Assembly (NCBI GenBank): GCA_910585935.1
Contig: CAJUHN010000229.1
Location: 1-6,463, forward strand
Direction of reading: 5' to 3'
Source of the DNA: an uncultured Lachnospiraceae bacterium
GTDB lineage: Bacteria; Bacillota; Clostridia; Lachnospirales; Lachnospiraceae
DNA length: 6,463 bases
In this document: positions 6,404-6,463 of the stretch, one piece after another
How positions within the stretch are numbered: position 1 is the first letter of the stretch
How the letters are laid out: each line of letters starts with the position of its first letter
The notes under the pieces: generated by a model
Database searches by the model: none
What the model was told of the DNA's origin: nothing
What the model saw: the letters and a program-made list of their open reading frames with translations, nothing else
Translations under genes and position numbers: made by a program

Positions 6404-6463
6404 TTGAACCTTATGGGTTCACTCATTAAGTGCCGACGTCTTCCAAGGGGCTTCTTATGGAAT
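6404..6463. other. palindromic noncoding sequence beyond the right repeat
   Basis: TGAACC (6405-6410) pairs with GGTTCA (6416-6421) around TTATG, a perfect six-base stem. TTCCA (6441-6445) pairs with TGGAA (6458-6462). GACGTC (6435-6440) is a perfect palindrome. This part has no clear match at the left end, where only 8 bases remain outside the repeat, so it may be a longer form of the same element. No coding frame is supported. Confidence 0.45.

Noticed and set aside
6196..6426. Minus-strand open frame of 76 residues across the end of mcrC and the repeat
   Set aside because: It runs through palindromic repeat DNA and the mcrC 3' end, its protein resembles no known family, and it has no good ribosome binding site.

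Overview
The window reads as a piece of a low-GC, A/G-rich Gram-positive chromosome. AGGAGG-type ribosome binding sites, codon choice and gene types fit Clostridia, and the flanking GC-rich palindromic repeats suggest Lachnospiraceae. That placement is inference from general style, not from a marker gene. All four genes are on the + strand and all look intact.

Layout: positions 1-88 hold a GC-rich palindromic repeat. An AT-rich leader follows to 261. A complete P-type Ca2+-ATPase of plasma-membrane (PMCA) type spans 262-2919 and ends at a strong intrinsic terminator (2925-2956). After a 222-base gap with one more hairpin comes a compact three-gene operon: a HAD-superfamily phosphatase (3142-3903), an McrB-type AAA+ GTPase with an N-terminal EVE domain (3915-5240), and the McrC-type PD-(D/E)xK nuclease (5237-6307). 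The operon spacing is 11 bases between the first two genes and an ATGA overlap between the last two. From 6321 to the end is another GC-rich palindromic block, and 6332-6403 is an inverted copy of the repeat at 9-80.

How they work together: EVE-McrB and McrC make a type IV (modification-dependent) restriction system. The EVE domain is the likely reader of a modified base, the AAA+ motor hydrolyses GTP and McrC cuts the DNA. The HAD phosphatase is not a standard McrBC component. Its position as first gene of the operon is the main point of interest and could mean an accessory role in defence or nucleotide metabolism. The Ca2+ pump is a separate transcription unit with more typical Arg codon use (12 of 27 Arg codons are AGA/AGG, against 58 of 72 in the three-gene operon, counted by hand). 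This suggests the operon is an acquired defence cassette beside a housekeeping gene.
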